A stretch of 64,000 bases of DNA from positions 30,435 to 94,434 of the forward strand of contig CBCTZG010000002.1 in assembly GCA_965151315.1 (NCBI GenBank), given 5' to 3'. Shown here piece after piece: positions 16,626 to 25,610 of the stretch; position 1 is the stretch's first letter, and the number at the start of each line of letters is the position of its first letter. The translations under genes and the position numbers were made by a program. The notes under the pieces are model-generated. The model was not told the DNA's origin and searched no databases. It saw only the letters and a program-made list of their open reading frames with translations. Origin of the DNA: Avimonoglobus sp965151315. Its GTDB lineage: Bacteria > Bacillota > Clostridia > UBA1381.

Positions 16626-17663
16626 TTGGAAGAATTGATCAAAAAGCTCAGCGATCTGCGGGGGATTTCCGGGTTTGAATACCGGCTGTCGGATGAACTT
16701 GCAGCGCTGTTTGGCCCATATGCCGATGAAGTCACGTTTGACAGCCTGGGCAGTATGATTGCCGTCCGCCGGTCTGAGACAAAGGACGCCAAAAAAATTA
16801 TGATTGAAGCCCATTGCGACGAGATCGGGCTCATGGTGCAGGATATCGATGACCGGGGTTTTATTACGTTTGTAAATATTGGCGGCGTAGACCCGCGGGT
16901 ACTGCCTGCCGCGGAGGTAGTCGTCCATGGCCGGCGGGATCTGCCGGGGGTAATCGGCGCGAAGCCGCCCCATTTAATGGGGGAGAAAGAGCAGGACAAG
17001 GCCGCGAAGCTGACGGATATGGCCATCGACGTGGGGATGCCCGCCCAGGCGGTACGGTCGCTTGTCGGCGTAGGGGACAGCATTACCCTGCCCCAGTCCG
17101 TAGGCCGGCTGGCCGGCACCCGGTTCAGCGGCAAAACCCTGGACGACCGGGCTGGCGTGGCGGCGCTTTTAGGGGTTATGCAGGGATTGCCGCGGAATTT
17201 GCAAGCAGACGTGTACGCGGTGGTAGCCGTCCAGGAGGAGGTGGGCTGCCGGGGGGCGAAAACAGCGGCGTATGGTATCCTGCCGGATGTGGCCCTTGTG
17301 GTGGATGTTTGCCACGGTGTTACGCCGGACAACAGCGATAACGCCTTTGCCATCGGCTCCGGCACGGTGATTTCCTTAGGCCCCAATATCCATCCCTATA
17401 TAAGCCGGCGGCTGACAGCGCTGGCAAAGCAGTATCAGATACCATACTCCATTGATGTGGACGGGGGAAACACAGGCACGGACGCCTGGACGATCCAAGT
17501 GGCCAGGACCGGCGTTGCCACAGGCCTTTTATCCATCCCGCTCCGGTATATGCACACTGGGGTCGAAACGGTGGACATTGCCGACGTGGAGGCCACCAGA
17601 GATTTGATCAGCCGGTTTATCGCAGAGTTTGATACGGATTTGGAGGGATGGCTGTGCTATTAA
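16626..17663 (+). CDS. M42-family metallo-aminopeptidase (first of three)
   Basis: This 345-residue enzyme belongs to the M42 family of dinuclear zinc aminopeptidases and endoglucanase-M-like proteins, which form large dodecameric shells in the cytoplasm. Metal-site motifs are visible: EAHCDEIGLMV, TLDDRAGVAALL, the general-base Glu in VQEEVGCRGA, VVDVCHG and the late His in RYMHTGVE. The start is a TTG at 16626 preceded by GGATGAG; no better codon lies near. The gene starts 17 bases after murD. Its 3' end overlaps the second M42 gene, so all three look like one operon. Confidence 0.88.
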   Translation: MEELIKKLSDLRGISGFEYRLSDELAALFGPYADEVTFDSLGSMIAVRRSETKDAKKIMIEAHCDEIGLMVQDIDDRGFITFVNIGGVDPRVLPAAEVVVHGRRDLPGVIGAKPPHLMGEKEQDKAAKLTDMAIDVGMPAQAVRSLVGVGDSITLPQSVGRLAGTRFSGKTLDDRAGVAALLGVMQGLPRNLQADVYAVVAVQEEVGCRGAKTAAYGILPDVALVVDVCHGVTPDNSDNAFAIGSGTVISLGPNIHPYISRRLTALAKQYQIPYSIDVDGGNTGTDAWTIQVARTGVATGLLSIPLRYMHTGVETVDIADVEATRDLISRFIAEFDTDLEGWLCY

Positions 17664-18670
17664 AAACATTGTGTGAGATCAACGGGGTCAGCGGCAACGA
17701 AGGATCTGTCCGCCAATTTATTTTAGGCCGGATACAAGGCCTGGCCGATGAGATCCGGGTGGACAGCATCGGCAATATCCTGGCCCTGAAAAAAGGCGAA
17801 AAGCCGGGAAAAACGGTTATGCTGGCAGCCCACATGGACGAGGTGGGGCTGATTATCAGCGGGATTACGGATCAAGGCTTTTTAAAGTTTAAAACGGTGG
17901 GGGGGATCGACACCCGGGTGTTGATTTCCAAAAAAGTCGCGGTGGGGGAAAACCGGATCCCGGGCGTGATCGGGATCAAAGCCATTCACTTGCAGGAAAA
18001 GGCGGAGCGGGAAACCGTACCTAAGGTCAAGAGCCTGTATATCGACATTGGCGCGGCGGACAAGGCCCAGGCGGAAATGCTGGTGCAGTTGGGGGACTAT
18101 GCCGCTTTTGATACGGAATTCGCGGAATTCGGCGACGGGAAATTGAAAGCCAAAGCCATTGATGACCGGGCGGGCTGCATGGTCTTGCTGGACCTGATCC
18201 AGAGGCCTTGCCGGTATGACACCTACTTTTGCTTTACGGTGCAGGAGGAGGTGGGGCTGCGGGGCGCCCAAGCGGCGGCCAGCCGGATTCAGCCGGACAT
18301 TGCCCTGGTGTTAGAGGCTACCACCTGCTCCGACGTGTTTGGCTCAAAGCCCCACGAATATGTAACCAGACTGGGGGAAGGGGTAGCGGTATCCTTTATG
18401 GATCGCTCCACCATCGTGCCGGACCGGCTCCGGACTTGGCTGTACGAAACAGCCCGGCAGGAAAATATTCCAGTACAGTATAAAAACACCACCATGGGCG
18501 GAAATGACGCGGGGGCCATTCATGTGGCGTGCCGGGGCGTACCGGCGGCGTCCTTGTCCATCCCCTGCCGGTATCTCCATTCCCCTGCCGGCGTTGCGGC
18601 TTGGGCAGACATTGACGCAATGGAATCGCTGGCAAAATTATTTTTGGAAAGAATCGATGAGGTGATATAA
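17654..18670 (+). CDS. M42-family metallo-aminopeptidase (second of three)
   Basis: This is a paralogue of its two neighbours, about 338 residues. AAHMDEVGLII, AIDDRAGCMVLL and VQEEVGLRGAQAA match the M42 metal and catalytic sites, and the late His is in CRYLHSPAG. The fourth metal-site strand reads VLEATTC, with Glu where both neighbours have Asp, so metal preference or specificity may differ. The GTG at 17654 is chosen because GGAGGG is 6 bases upstream. The ATG at 17648 directly abuts that site and would add two residues. Confidence 0.87.
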   Translation: MLLKTLCEINGVSGNEGSVRQFILGRIQGLADEIRVDSIGNILALKKGEKPGKTVMLAAHMDEVGLIISGITDQGFLKFKTVGGIDTRVLISKKVAVGENRIPGVIGIKAIHLQEKAERETVPKVKSLYIDIGAADKAQAEMLVQLGDYAAFDTEFAEFGDGKLKAKAIDDRAGCMVLLDLIQRPCRYDTYFCFTVQEEVGLRGAQAAASRIQPDIALVLEATTCSDVFGSKPHEYVTRLGEGVAVSFMDRSTIVPDRLRTWLYETARQENIPVQYKNTTMGGNDAGAIHVACRGVPAASLSIPCRYLHSPAGVAAWADIDAMESLAKLFLERIDEVI

Positions 18671-19636
18671 ATGGATTTCTTGGAAAAGCTGACCCAGACA
18701 GACGGTGTGTCCGGGCACGAACAGGCAGTGACAGCGGCAATCTGGGCGGAGGCGGCAAAATATGCGGATGAAATCAGGACAGACCCGCTGGGGAACCTGA
18801 TCGTCCGGAAACAGGGGACGGGCAAAAAGATTTTGTTCGCGGCGCATATGGATGAGATCGGCATTGTGGTAACGTATATTGACGAGCATGGTTTTCTTCG
18901 GTTTTCCGGCGTAGGCGGCCTGGAGAAACGGGATCTGGCCGGCCGGCGTGTCCGGTTTGCCAATGGGACCGTAGGTGTGATCGGTACGGAGGAGAACAAT
19001 CAGGATCGTGACGTTGCGAAACTTTATATTGATATTGGAGCAGAAGACCGGCAGCATGCCCAGGAATTGGTGGCTGTAGGCGATACAGCGGCGTTTGTCG
19101 GCGGGTTTGCGCGGGGAAACGGCATAGTGACCGCAAAGGCGTTGGATAACCGAATCGGCTGCTATGCGCTGCTGGAGGCGATAAAGCAGATCCAGAGCCC
19201 AAATGATCTGTATTTTGTATTTACTGTCCAGGAGGAGGTAGGCCTGCGGGGAGCGAAAACAGCGGCGTTTGATATTATGCCGGACTTTGCTGTGGCCATA
19301 GACGTAACCGATACCGGCGACACCCCCAACGCGCCGAAAATGGCCGTCAAGCTTGGAAAAGGCGCTGCGGTGAAGATCATGGACCGGTCGGTCATATGCT
19401 CCGCAAATGTCCGGAGCGCATTGATCGCGTTAGCCAAAGAACATAAAATCCCCTATCAGCTGGAGGTCATGACAGACGGCGGCACTGACGCCGGCGCGTT
19501 GTCCTTGACCGGCGCCGGGATCCAGACGGGCGGCATTTCCATCCCTTGCCGGTATATCCATTCTCCATCAGAAATGATATCGGAAAAGGATGTGCGGGCA
19601 GCGGTTGACCTCATTGCCGCGTATGCGGCCATATAA
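18671..19636 (+). CDS. M42-family metallo-aminopeptidase (third of three)
   Basis: This 321-residue protein is the shortest of the trio. AAHMDEIGIVV, ALDNRIGCYALL, VQEEVGLRGAKTA, AIDVTDTGD and CRYIHSPSE give a full set of M42 motifs. In the second motif DN replaces the DD of its neighbours. It starts directly after the previous stop with GAGGTGAT a few bases upstream. Three different M42 enzymes in a row could form mixed or parallel shells that trim different peptides; that is inference. A bidirectional terminator ends the operon. Confidence 0.87.
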   Translation: MDFLEKLTQTDGVSGHEQAVTAAIWAEAAKYADEIRTDPLGNLIVRKQGTGKKILFAAHMDEIGIVVTYIDEHGFLRFSGVGGLEKRDLAGRRVRFANGTVGVIGTEENNQDRDVAKLYIDIGAEDRQHAQELVAVGDTAAFVGGFARGNGIVTAKALDNRIGCYALLEAIKQIQSPNDLYFVFTVQEEVGLRGAKTAAFDIMPDFAVAIDVTDTGDTPNAPKMAVKLGKGAAVKIMDRSVICSANVRSALIALAKEHKIPYQLEVMTDGGTDAGALSLTGAGIQTGGISIPCRYIHSPSEMISEKDVRAAVDLIAAYAAI

Positions 19637-19640
19637 GCCT

Positions 19641-19675
19641 GCAAAAAACCACACGCCATGCGTGTGGTTTTTTGC
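19641..19675. terminator. Bidirectional terminator after the M42 operon
   Basis: GCAAAAAACCACACG and CGTGTGGTTTTTTGC surround a short CCATG loop between convergent genes. Each strand ends in a T-run. Confidence 0.92.
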
Positions 19676-19679
19676 AATT

Positions 19680-20549
19680 TTACACTGGACCAGCCGCCGG
19701 CCTGTTTTGATATACACGGCGGAATTCCCCGGGGGTCGCATCCAGACATTTTTTAAAAATCATGTGGAAAAAGTTTAAATCTCGATAACCAACCAGCGCG
19801 GCAATCTCGCTGACAGGCTTGCTCGTATTCAGCAGCAGCCAGCAGCTGCGTTCGATCCGGACCTTCTGCAAATACGCGATAAAGGGAATCCCCATAGTCT
19901 GCTTGAATTTCTGGCTCAGATAAGGCAGACTATAGTTGAGCGACCGGCTGATCTGGGTGAGGGTAATGTCCTGGTCGTAATGCCCGTGGATATACGCAAG
20001 CATCTGGCTGATGGTTTTGTCCGTATAGTCTGTCCGTTCTTCACGAATAATTTTCCGCATAGTCAGGATCAGCAGCTCGATCAGCTTACTGCGGATCAAT
20101 TCGATATAACCATAGGGCTTATTTTCATATTCTTCTACTAATGCTTCAAACAAGGCGCTGATCCTGCCGTCGTCATCATGGAACACATAGTTTGCCGGAT
20201 TTGTTTTGAGAATGTTATTGCTGAAATGGATCAGATGGTTGTTGATCAGGGTTTCAAAGCTCCGGCAGTTTTTCAGGACAGGATCAATTAAAGAAGGGAG
20301 GAAAAGGCAGTTGATCAGCTGGCAGGAGCTGTCCTGAATGGCAGTATAGCTGTGGGGCGTATCGTAATCAATAATAAAAAAATCCCCTTTTGCAACGGTA
20401 CTTTCCGTCCCATTGACTGTATGCCGGATTTGGCCGCGCGCAATATATACCAGCTCCAGATAGTCATGGGTATGGGCGCGCATGTCATTTTGTATAAACG
20501 GCATAAGCCGTACCTGCTCCGCGCCTAAGGTGTTAGGAAGAACGGGCAT
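19680..20549 (-). CDS. AraC-family transcriptional regulator with cupin domain
   Basis: This 289-residue regulator has an N-terminal cupin-type ligand domain (about 10-95, starting LMPFIQNDMRAHTHDYLELVY) and a C-terminal AraC double helix-turn-helix (about 190-285). LTQISRSLNYSLPYLSQKF and the closing RDLNFFHMIFKK are typical. Such regulators usually sense a sugar and activate a nearby glycan operon. Here no sugar gene is adjacent, so the target is unknown; the GH78 promoter with AraC-like repeats is 40 kb away. The start has AAGGGGG upstream and a perfect-consensus promoter. Confidence 0.9.
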   Translation of the reverse strand: MPVLPNTLGAEQVRLMPFIQNDMRAHTHDYLELVYIARGQIRHTVNGTESTVAKGDFFIIDYDTPHSYTAIQDSSCQLINCLFLPSLIDPVLKNCRSFETLINNHLIHFSNNILKTNPANYVFHDDDGRISALFEALVEEYENKPYGYIELIRSKLIELLILTMRKIIREERTDYTDKTISQMLAYIHGHYDQDITLTQISRSLNYSLPYLSQKFKQTMGIPFIAYLQKVRIERSCWLLLNTSKPVSEIAALVGYRDLNFFHMIFKKCLDATPGEFRRVYQNRPAAGPV

Positions 20550-20591
20550 TTAAAAATCCCCCTTATTTAACAAAATATATCCTGTATTTTT

Positions 20592-20620
20592 ATTATAAAG
20601 AGGCAGCCGGTTCCTGTCAA
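20592..20620 (-). promoter_or_regulatory. Consensus promoter of the AraC regulator
   Basis: TTGACA (20620-20615) and TATAAT (20597-20592) on the minus strand are 17 bases apart. The -35 box overlaps the last codon region of the upstream nitroreductase gene. Confidence 0.82.
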
Positions 20621-21195
20621 GCTTTTTTGGGCAGGGAAAGCAAAATATCGGCCAGCGGCCGCTTCGGTACCTGTAAAATACCCTGGCTGTCAAAATAATA
20701 TTTGCAATTGCCCTCTGTTATTGGCCGGATAACGCTTTCCTGGTCGGGATAACCCACAGCCAGCAGATAAAGAAGCCGCAGACGATCGTCAAAGCCTAGC
20801 AGTGACTGGAGCGCCGGCCGGTCGATGGCGCCCAGCCAGCAGGTGGCAAGCCCCAGCTCCACAGCAGCCAGCATCATGGTGGTAACAGCGGCGCCGGCGT
20901 CGGTTTCAAAAGCGCTGCTGATAGTGGTATCCCCAAAAACGGCAATGTAGGCCGGAGGCCCCTCCATCGGCGCGGGATTCCAGTCCGGCAGATAGCCGGC
21001 CCACTTGACCAACGGGAATATGGCCTGTACAATATCCCTGTTATCTAAAACGGCATATTTTAAAGGCTGCAGATTGGCGCCGCTGGCACAGAGGCGGGCT
21101 GTATCCACCAGGTCGGTCAGGATCGTATGGTTTATCGGCGTCTGTAAAAATTTGCGGATACTCCGCCGGCTTTTGATCGCTTCTCGTACGTTCAT
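20617..21195 (-). CDS. Nitroreductase-family FMN oxidoreductase
   Basis: This 192-residue flavoenzyme is of the nitroreductase fold. The N-terminal REAIKSRRSIRKF carries the Arg residues that bind the FMN phosphate. SGANLQPLKYAVL replaces the usual SA.N.QPW region, and MMLAAVELGLATCWLG is the typical C-terminal helix. The natural electron acceptor cannot be told from sequence. The start has GGAAGGAG 6 bases upstream and its own promoter; it diverges from the decarboxylase gene. Confidence 0.88.
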   Translation of the reverse strand: MNVREAIKSRRSIRKFLQTPINHTILTDLVDTARLCASGANLQPLKYAVLDNRDIVQAIFPLVKWAGYLPDWNPAPMEGPPAYIAVFGDTTISSAFETDAGAAVTTMMLAAVELGLATCWLGAIDRPALQSLLGFDDRLRLLYLLAVGYPDQESVIRPITEGNCKYYFDSQGILQVPKRPLADILLSLPKKA

Positions 21196-21252
21196 AGTAC
21201 ACTCCTTCCGCCGGCCTGGGCCGGCTTATGTGATTTGCTGTTCAGCATAGCT

Positions 21253-21281
21253 ATTATAACACAATCTGGAAAAAGGCGCAA
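21253..21281 (-). promoter_or_regulatory. Promoter of the nitroreductase gene
   Basis: TTGCGC (21281-21276) and TATAAT (21258-21253) on the minus strand are 17 bases apart. Confidence 0.62.
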
Positions 21282-21288
21282 TTCACTC

Positions 21289-21317
21289 TTTACACAAACA
21301 AAGTTTTGTGCTATTAT
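21289..21317 (+). promoter_or_regulatory. Promoter of the decarboxylase-recD2 unit
   Basis: TTTACA (21289-21294) and TATTAT (21312-21317) are 17 bases apart, 29 bases before the start at 21347. Confidence 0.68.
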
Positions 21318-21346
21318 GAAAAGAGAACCCAAAAGGAGTATGAAGA

Positions 21347-22741
21347 ATGGAAAAGACGCCAATTTTTTCTATGCTGGAGCATTATCGAAAAAAAGAACGG
21401 ATTTCCTTCGCGATGCCCGGGCACAAAGGGGGCCGGGGGCTGGGGCAAGGGGCCGGATTGTTTTCCCTGGACGTAACAGAGCTGGCGGATACGGATAATT
21501 TATATACATCCACTGGGGCGGTTGAAAAAGCCCGGCGCTTGGCCGCAGAATTTTTTGGCGCGGAAGAAACCTATTTCCTGACCAATGGAACCACCGGCGG
21601 GATTTTTACTATGCTGGCGGCGGTATGCCGGCGGGGGGATCGGGTGTTGGTGAACCGGGGCTGTCATGCTTCCGTGATGAATGCCTGCAGCCTTTTAGGG
21701 CTGGAACCGGTTTTTGCGGAGCATCCCTTGATCCCCGGCTTTTCTGTGCTGGGCGGCGTGACGCCGGCGGAGATCCGGCGGCGGCTAGGACCGGAGATCC
21801 GGGCGGTATTGATCACCTCGCCTAGCTTTTATGGGGCTTGTGCGGATGTGGAGGCAATTGCGGAAATTACCCGCCAGCACGGTATCCCCCTGCTGGTAGA
21901 CGAAGCCCATGGCGCCCACTATAGCGCGGAGCCGGCCCTGTTTCCGAAGCCTGCGCTGCGGTGCGGCGCAGATCTTGTGGTTCAGAGCGCCCATAAGACT
22001 CTGAATGCGGTGAACCAGACATCTTATCTCCATGTGCGGTCTGCGCTGGTGGATCATAAACGGCTGCGGGACTGTGTGCAGATGCTGCTGACCTCCAGCC
22101 CGTCCTTTGTCATGGCGGGCTTTTTGGACAGCGCCCGGGCGGAGCTGGCTGGGGATAACGGCTGGCGGGCAGCATGGGAATGCTGCCGCCGGATTAAGGC
22201 GGAGATTACCCAAAATACGGCGGTTCAGGTTTTAGGCCGGGATACGGACGGGGTGTTTGATATGGATGAAACCCGGCTGGTATTCAATTTTGCCGCGTAT
22301 GAAACCACAGGCTTTGCCGTACAGAAGGCGCTGCGGGAACGGTATAATATTGATGTGGAGATGGCGGATCTATATAATATTATTTGTATTGCCACCGCCG
22401 CCAATACCCAGGCGGAAATTGAAAGCCTGGGCCGGGGGATCCGGGAAATTGCCAAGCGTCTGCCCCAGAGGGAAACGCCGCTTTTGCACAAGGCGTTCCC
22501 CCGGGTAGAATGCGTACTGCCGCCCCAGGCGGCCTTTGACGCGCCGGGAGAATGGATCCGGCCGGAAGCGGCGGCGGGCCGGATCGCAAAAAGCATGGTA
22601 ACTGTATATCCGCCGGGGATCCCAGTACTTTTCCCCGGGGCTGCGGTAACGCGGGAGGCTGTGGAATATTTAGCGGTCTACGGCGCGGCCGGCGGGGAAA
22701 TTATCGGCTTGGAACAGGATCAATTATATGTGGTGAAATGA
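21347..22741 (+). CDS. Orn/Lys/Arg decarboxylase-family PLP enzyme
   Basis: This 464-residue aminotransferase-fold-I enzyme resembles the short clostridial/Bacillus YaaO/SpeA-type decarboxylases that make polyamines from arginine, lysine or ornithine. Evidence is the N-terminal SFAMPGHKGGRG, the PLP-contacting LVDEAHGAHY, the Schiff-base Lys in VQSAHKTLNAVNQTSY near residue 220, and the C-terminal VYPPGIPVLFPG. Substrate choice cannot be read from this. The start has AAAGGAG 9 bases upstream. recD2 follows after 9 bases, so both likely share a transcript. Confidence 0.88.
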   Translation: MEKTPIFSMLEHYRKKERISFAMPGHKGGRGLGQGAGLFSLDVTELADTDNLYTSTGAVEKARRLAAEFFGAEETYFLTNGTTGGIFTMLAAVCRRGDRVLVNRGCHASVMNACSLLGLEPVFAEHPLIPGFSVLGGVTPAEIRRRLGPEIRAVLITSPSFYGACADVEAIAEITRQHGIPLLVDEAHGAHYSAEPALFPKPALRCGADLVVQSAHKTLNAVNQTSYLHVRSALVDHKRLRDCVQMLLTSSPSFVMAGFLDSARAELAGDNGWRAAWECCRRIKAEITQNTAVQVLGRDTDGVFDMDETRLVFNFAAYETTGFAVQKALRERYNIDVEMADLYNIICIATAANTQAEIESLGRGIREIAKRLPQRETPLLHKAFPRVECVLPPQAAFDAPGEWIRPEAAAGRIAKSMVTVYPPGIPVLFPGAAVTREAVEYLAVYGAAGGEIIGLEQDQLYVVK

Positions 22742-22750
22742 GATAGGATT

Positions 22751-24994
22751 ATGGATGAAATATTTCAGCTGACGGGAACGGTCACAGAAATTATTTATAC
22801 AAATACAGAAAACGGCTACACCGTCTGTGATATCGACAGTGCGGCGGAAGGACTTTTTACGGCGACAGGCTATATGCCCTATTTGAGCGAAGGCGAAAAT
22901 GTATGCGTTACCGGCTGCTGGGTCACCCATCCGGACTATGGGGAACAGTTCAAGGTATCCTATTACGAATCGGTTTTGCCAAAGGATACGGATGCCATTC
23001 TCCGGTATCTGTCCTCTGGGATCGTGCCGGGGATCCGGGAGGCCACGGCGAAAAAGCTGGTTGACCATTTTGGAAGCCAGGTTTTAGAAATTATGCTGGA
23101 TGATCCGCGGCGGCTCAGCGAGGTGAAGGGAATTACCAAGGATAAGGCGGAAAAGATGGGGGAGGCCTTCGCGAAGCTCCAGTCTATGCAGAATATTGTT
23201 ATGTTTCTGCAGCAGTACAGCATTTCCGCCAACATGGCCATGCGGGTGCACCAGGCCTTGGGCCAGAACGCAGTGGAAAAAATCAAAGCGAATCCCTACG
23301 TGTTAGTGAACCAAGTGGATGGCATCAGCTTTAAAACGGCGGATAATATCGCCTTTGTCCGGGGTGTGGCGAAGGACGACCCGGAACGGGTTAAGGCGGG
23401 GATCCGGTATATGCTGACCAACGCGGCCTATGCCAGCGGCCATACTTACCTGCCCAGACAGCTTCTGGTGGAGCATGGGGCATACAATCTGACTGTGCCG
23501 GAGGAGATTATCCAGAATGGGATCGACGGGCTGGCGCTGGAAAAGGACGTGTATATCGATAACATGGCCGGCCAAGAGGTCTGCTATTTGTCCGCGTTTT
23601 TATCGGCGGAGCTGTATGTGGCCCGGCGGATCTCCGCTATGGCCGTGTTCGCGCAGCCGTTTGCCATGGACGAGGAGGCGGCCCAGGCGCTGATCGGCAA
23701 GGTTTCCCTGGAAGAGGGAATTACATTGGCGCCGGAACAGGCGGAGGCGGTGACGGCTGCGGTAAAATCCAGCTGTGTGATCATAACCGGCGGGCCGGGA
23801 ACTGGAAAAACAACCGCCATCAAAACCATTATCCGGCTGATGGAAGCGCTGCGGCTGTCCGTGGCCCTGACCGCGCCCACGGGCCGGGCTGCCAAGCGCA
23901 TGAGCGAGGTGACCGGCCTAGAGGCGAAAACGATCCATCGGCTTTTGGGGGTGCAGCGGTCCGGAGATAAGCAGGTATTTTCAAAAAATGAGGAAAACCC
24001 GCTGTCGGCGGATGTGGTAATTGCCGACGAGATGAGTATGGTGGATATTCTGCTGATGAGCGCTTTTTTGCGGGCGGTCAAGCCGGGAGCCCGGCTGATT
24101 CTCACCGGGGACGCGGATCAGCTTCCCTCTGTAGGGCTTGGAAATGTGCTGCGGGATTTGATCGCCAGCGGGGCTGTACCGGTGATCCGGTTAGAGCAGA
24201 TCTTCCGTCAGGCCCAGGAAAGCCTGATCGTCGTCAACGCCCATAAAATCAACCGGGGCGAACTGCCGGAAATCGCCAGCAGGAACCAGGATTTCTTTTT
24301 CCTTCGGCGGCAGAGCCCGGAGGTCATTGCCCAGACTGTGGTGGATTTATATAAAAACCGTCTGCCCCAAAGCTACGGAATCGACCCGGCGGCCAGCATC
24401 CAGGTGCTGAGCCCCTCTCGGAAGGGGATCGCGGGGGTGTATAATCTGAACCAGGAAATCCAGGCGGCAGTCAATCCGCCGGATATGCTGAAGCCGGAAT
24501 TCCAGTATGGCAGGGTCCGGTTCCGGGTGGGGGATAAGGTTATGCAGATCAAAAATAATTATGATATTCCCTGGAGCCGGGAAAACGGCGAGATGGGCAT
24601 GGGGATTTTTAACGGGGACATGGGTGTGATTACCGGTATTTCTGTTAAGGACAAGGTTATGAATATCGTATTTGACGAGGATAAGGAAGTGGAATACCTG
24701 TTTTCATATCTGGATGAGCTGGAGCTGGCGTATGCAATTACCGTGCATAAAAGCCAGGGCAGCGAATTCCCGGTGGTGATCATGCCCGTTTGCAGCTTCC
24801 CGCCGATGCTGATGTGCCGGAACCTGTTTTATACAGCAGTGACCCGGGCCAAGGAAATGGTGATTTTGGTGGGTAATGAAAAGGCGATCGTCCAGATGGT
24901 GCACAATAACAGCCAGCAGGAACGGTATACAGGCCTGCATGAAAAGCTCCGGCAAATCCAGACTATGCTGGAGGACGAAGCGCTATTTGAATGA
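22751..24994 (+). CDS. recD2: RecD2-type ATP-dependent DNA helicase
   Basis: This 747-residue superfamily 1B helicase moves 5' to 3' on single-stranded DNA and is linked to repair and replication restart in organisms without RecBC partners. The order is an N-terminal OB-like domain, helix-hairpin-helix region (about 90-200), Walker A GGPGTGKTTAIK near residue 347, Walker B VIADEMSMVD near 425, then ILTGDADQLPSVG and the late VHKSQGSEFPVVI with the C-terminal TAVTRAK. Length is normal. The ATG at 22751 has a weak AGGA just upstream and probably relies on coupling to the decarboxylase gene. Confidence 0.93.
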   Translation: MDEIFQLTGTVTEIIYTNTENGYTVCDIDSAAEGLFTATGYMPYLSEGENVCVTGCWVTHPDYGEQFKVSYYESVLPKDTDAILRYLSSGIVPGIREATAKKLVDHFGSQVLEIMLDDPRRLSEVKGITKDKAEKMGEAFAKLQSMQNIVMFLQQYSISANMAMRVHQALGQNAVEKIKANPYVLVNQVDGISFKTADNIAFVRGVAKDDPERVKAGIRYMLTNAAYASGHTYLPRQLLVEHGAYNLTVPEEIIQNGIDGLALEKDVYIDNMAGQEVCYLSAFLSAELYVARRISAMAVFAQPFAMDEEAAQALIGKVSLEEGITLAPEQAEAVTAAVKSSCVIITGGPGTGKTTAIKTIIRLMEALRLSVALTAPTGRAAKRMSEVTGLEAKTIHRLLGVQRSGDKQVFSKNEENPLSADVVIADEMSMVDILLMSAFLRAVKPGARLILTGDADQLPSVGLGNVLRDLIASGAVPVIRLEQIFRQAQESLIVVNAHKINRGELPEIASRNQDFFFLRRQSPEVIAQTVVDLYKNRLPQSYGIDPAASIQVLSPSRKGIAGVYNLNQEIQAAVNPPDMLKPEFQYGRVRFRVGDKVMQIKNNYDIPWSRENGEMGMGIFNGDMGVITGISVKDKVMNIVFDEDKEVEYLFSYLDELELAYAITVHKSQGSEFPVVIMPVCSFPPMLMCRNLFYTAVTRAKEMVILVGNEKAIVQMVHNNSQQERYTGLHEKLRQIQTMLEDEALFE

Positions 24995-25035
24995 GCCTTA
25001 TTTTTAATCAACAATCGTTTGCAGGAGGTAAGAAA

Positions 25036-25566
25036 ATGGCACAGCACATTGTTGTGAAAGAATATAATCCAGCCTGGCGGGAAATGTTTCAAGAAGAAGC
25101 GGCGGTTATTAAAGAGATCCTCGGCGATAACTGTGTAGAAGTCCATCATATTGGGAGCACGGCTGTTGCCGGTCTGGCGGCAAAACCAGTCATTGATATC
25201 ATGCCGGTGATCTATCGTTTAGACAAGGTGGATGCGGCCGCCCGCAAGTTCGAAAATATAGGATATGAATATTTGGGCGAATTTGGTATACCGGGAAGGC
25301 GCTATCTGCGTAAAGGCGGTGACGAGCGGACCCATCAAATCCATATTTTTTCTGTTCGCAGCCAACGGGACATCGAACGGCATCTGGCTGTACGGGATTA
25401 CCTGCGGACGCATGCGGCGGCCAGAGCTGCGTATGCAAAACTGAAGCTGGGGCTTGCGGAAAAATATCCCTATGATATTGACGGCTATTGTGACGGAAAA
25501 GAACAATTTGTGGAGCAAATGGAACGCGCGGCGCTGCGATGGAAGGAGATTGAAGATAAAAACTGA
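25036..25566 (+). CDS. GrpB-family protein (UPF0157)
   Basis: This 176-residue protein has the nucleotidyltransferase-like GrpB fold: VVKEYNPAWREMFQEE at the N-terminus, HHIGSTAVAGLAAKPVIDI near residue 35, and the late FSVRSQRDIERHLAVRDYL. The GST and D-containing motifs suit a nucleotidyltransferase-type site, but its reaction is unknown. The ATG at 25036 has AGGAGG 7 bases upstream; the frame from 24991 overlaps the end of recD2 and is rejected. It is followed by a bidirectional terminator. Confidence 0.87.
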   Translation: MAQHIVVKEYNPAWREMFQEEAAVIKEILGDNCVEVHHIGSTAVAGLAAKPVIDIMPVIYRLDKVDAAARKFENIGYEYLGEFGIPGRRYLRKGGDERTHQIHIFSVRSQRDIERHLAVRDYLRTHAAARAAYAKLKLGLAEKYPYDIDGYCDGKEQFVEQMERAALRWKEIEDKN

Positions 25567-25570
25567 GTCA

Positions 25571-25610
25571 AAGAGAAAACACCGTGCTTATGCACGGTGT
25601 TTTCTCTTTA
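25571..25610. terminator. Bidirectional terminator between GrpB and acetyltransferase
   Basis: AAGAGAAAACACCGTGC and GCACGGTGTTTTCTCTT form a 17-base stem around TTAT. A-rich and T-rich flanks serve both converging genes. Confidence 0.92.
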
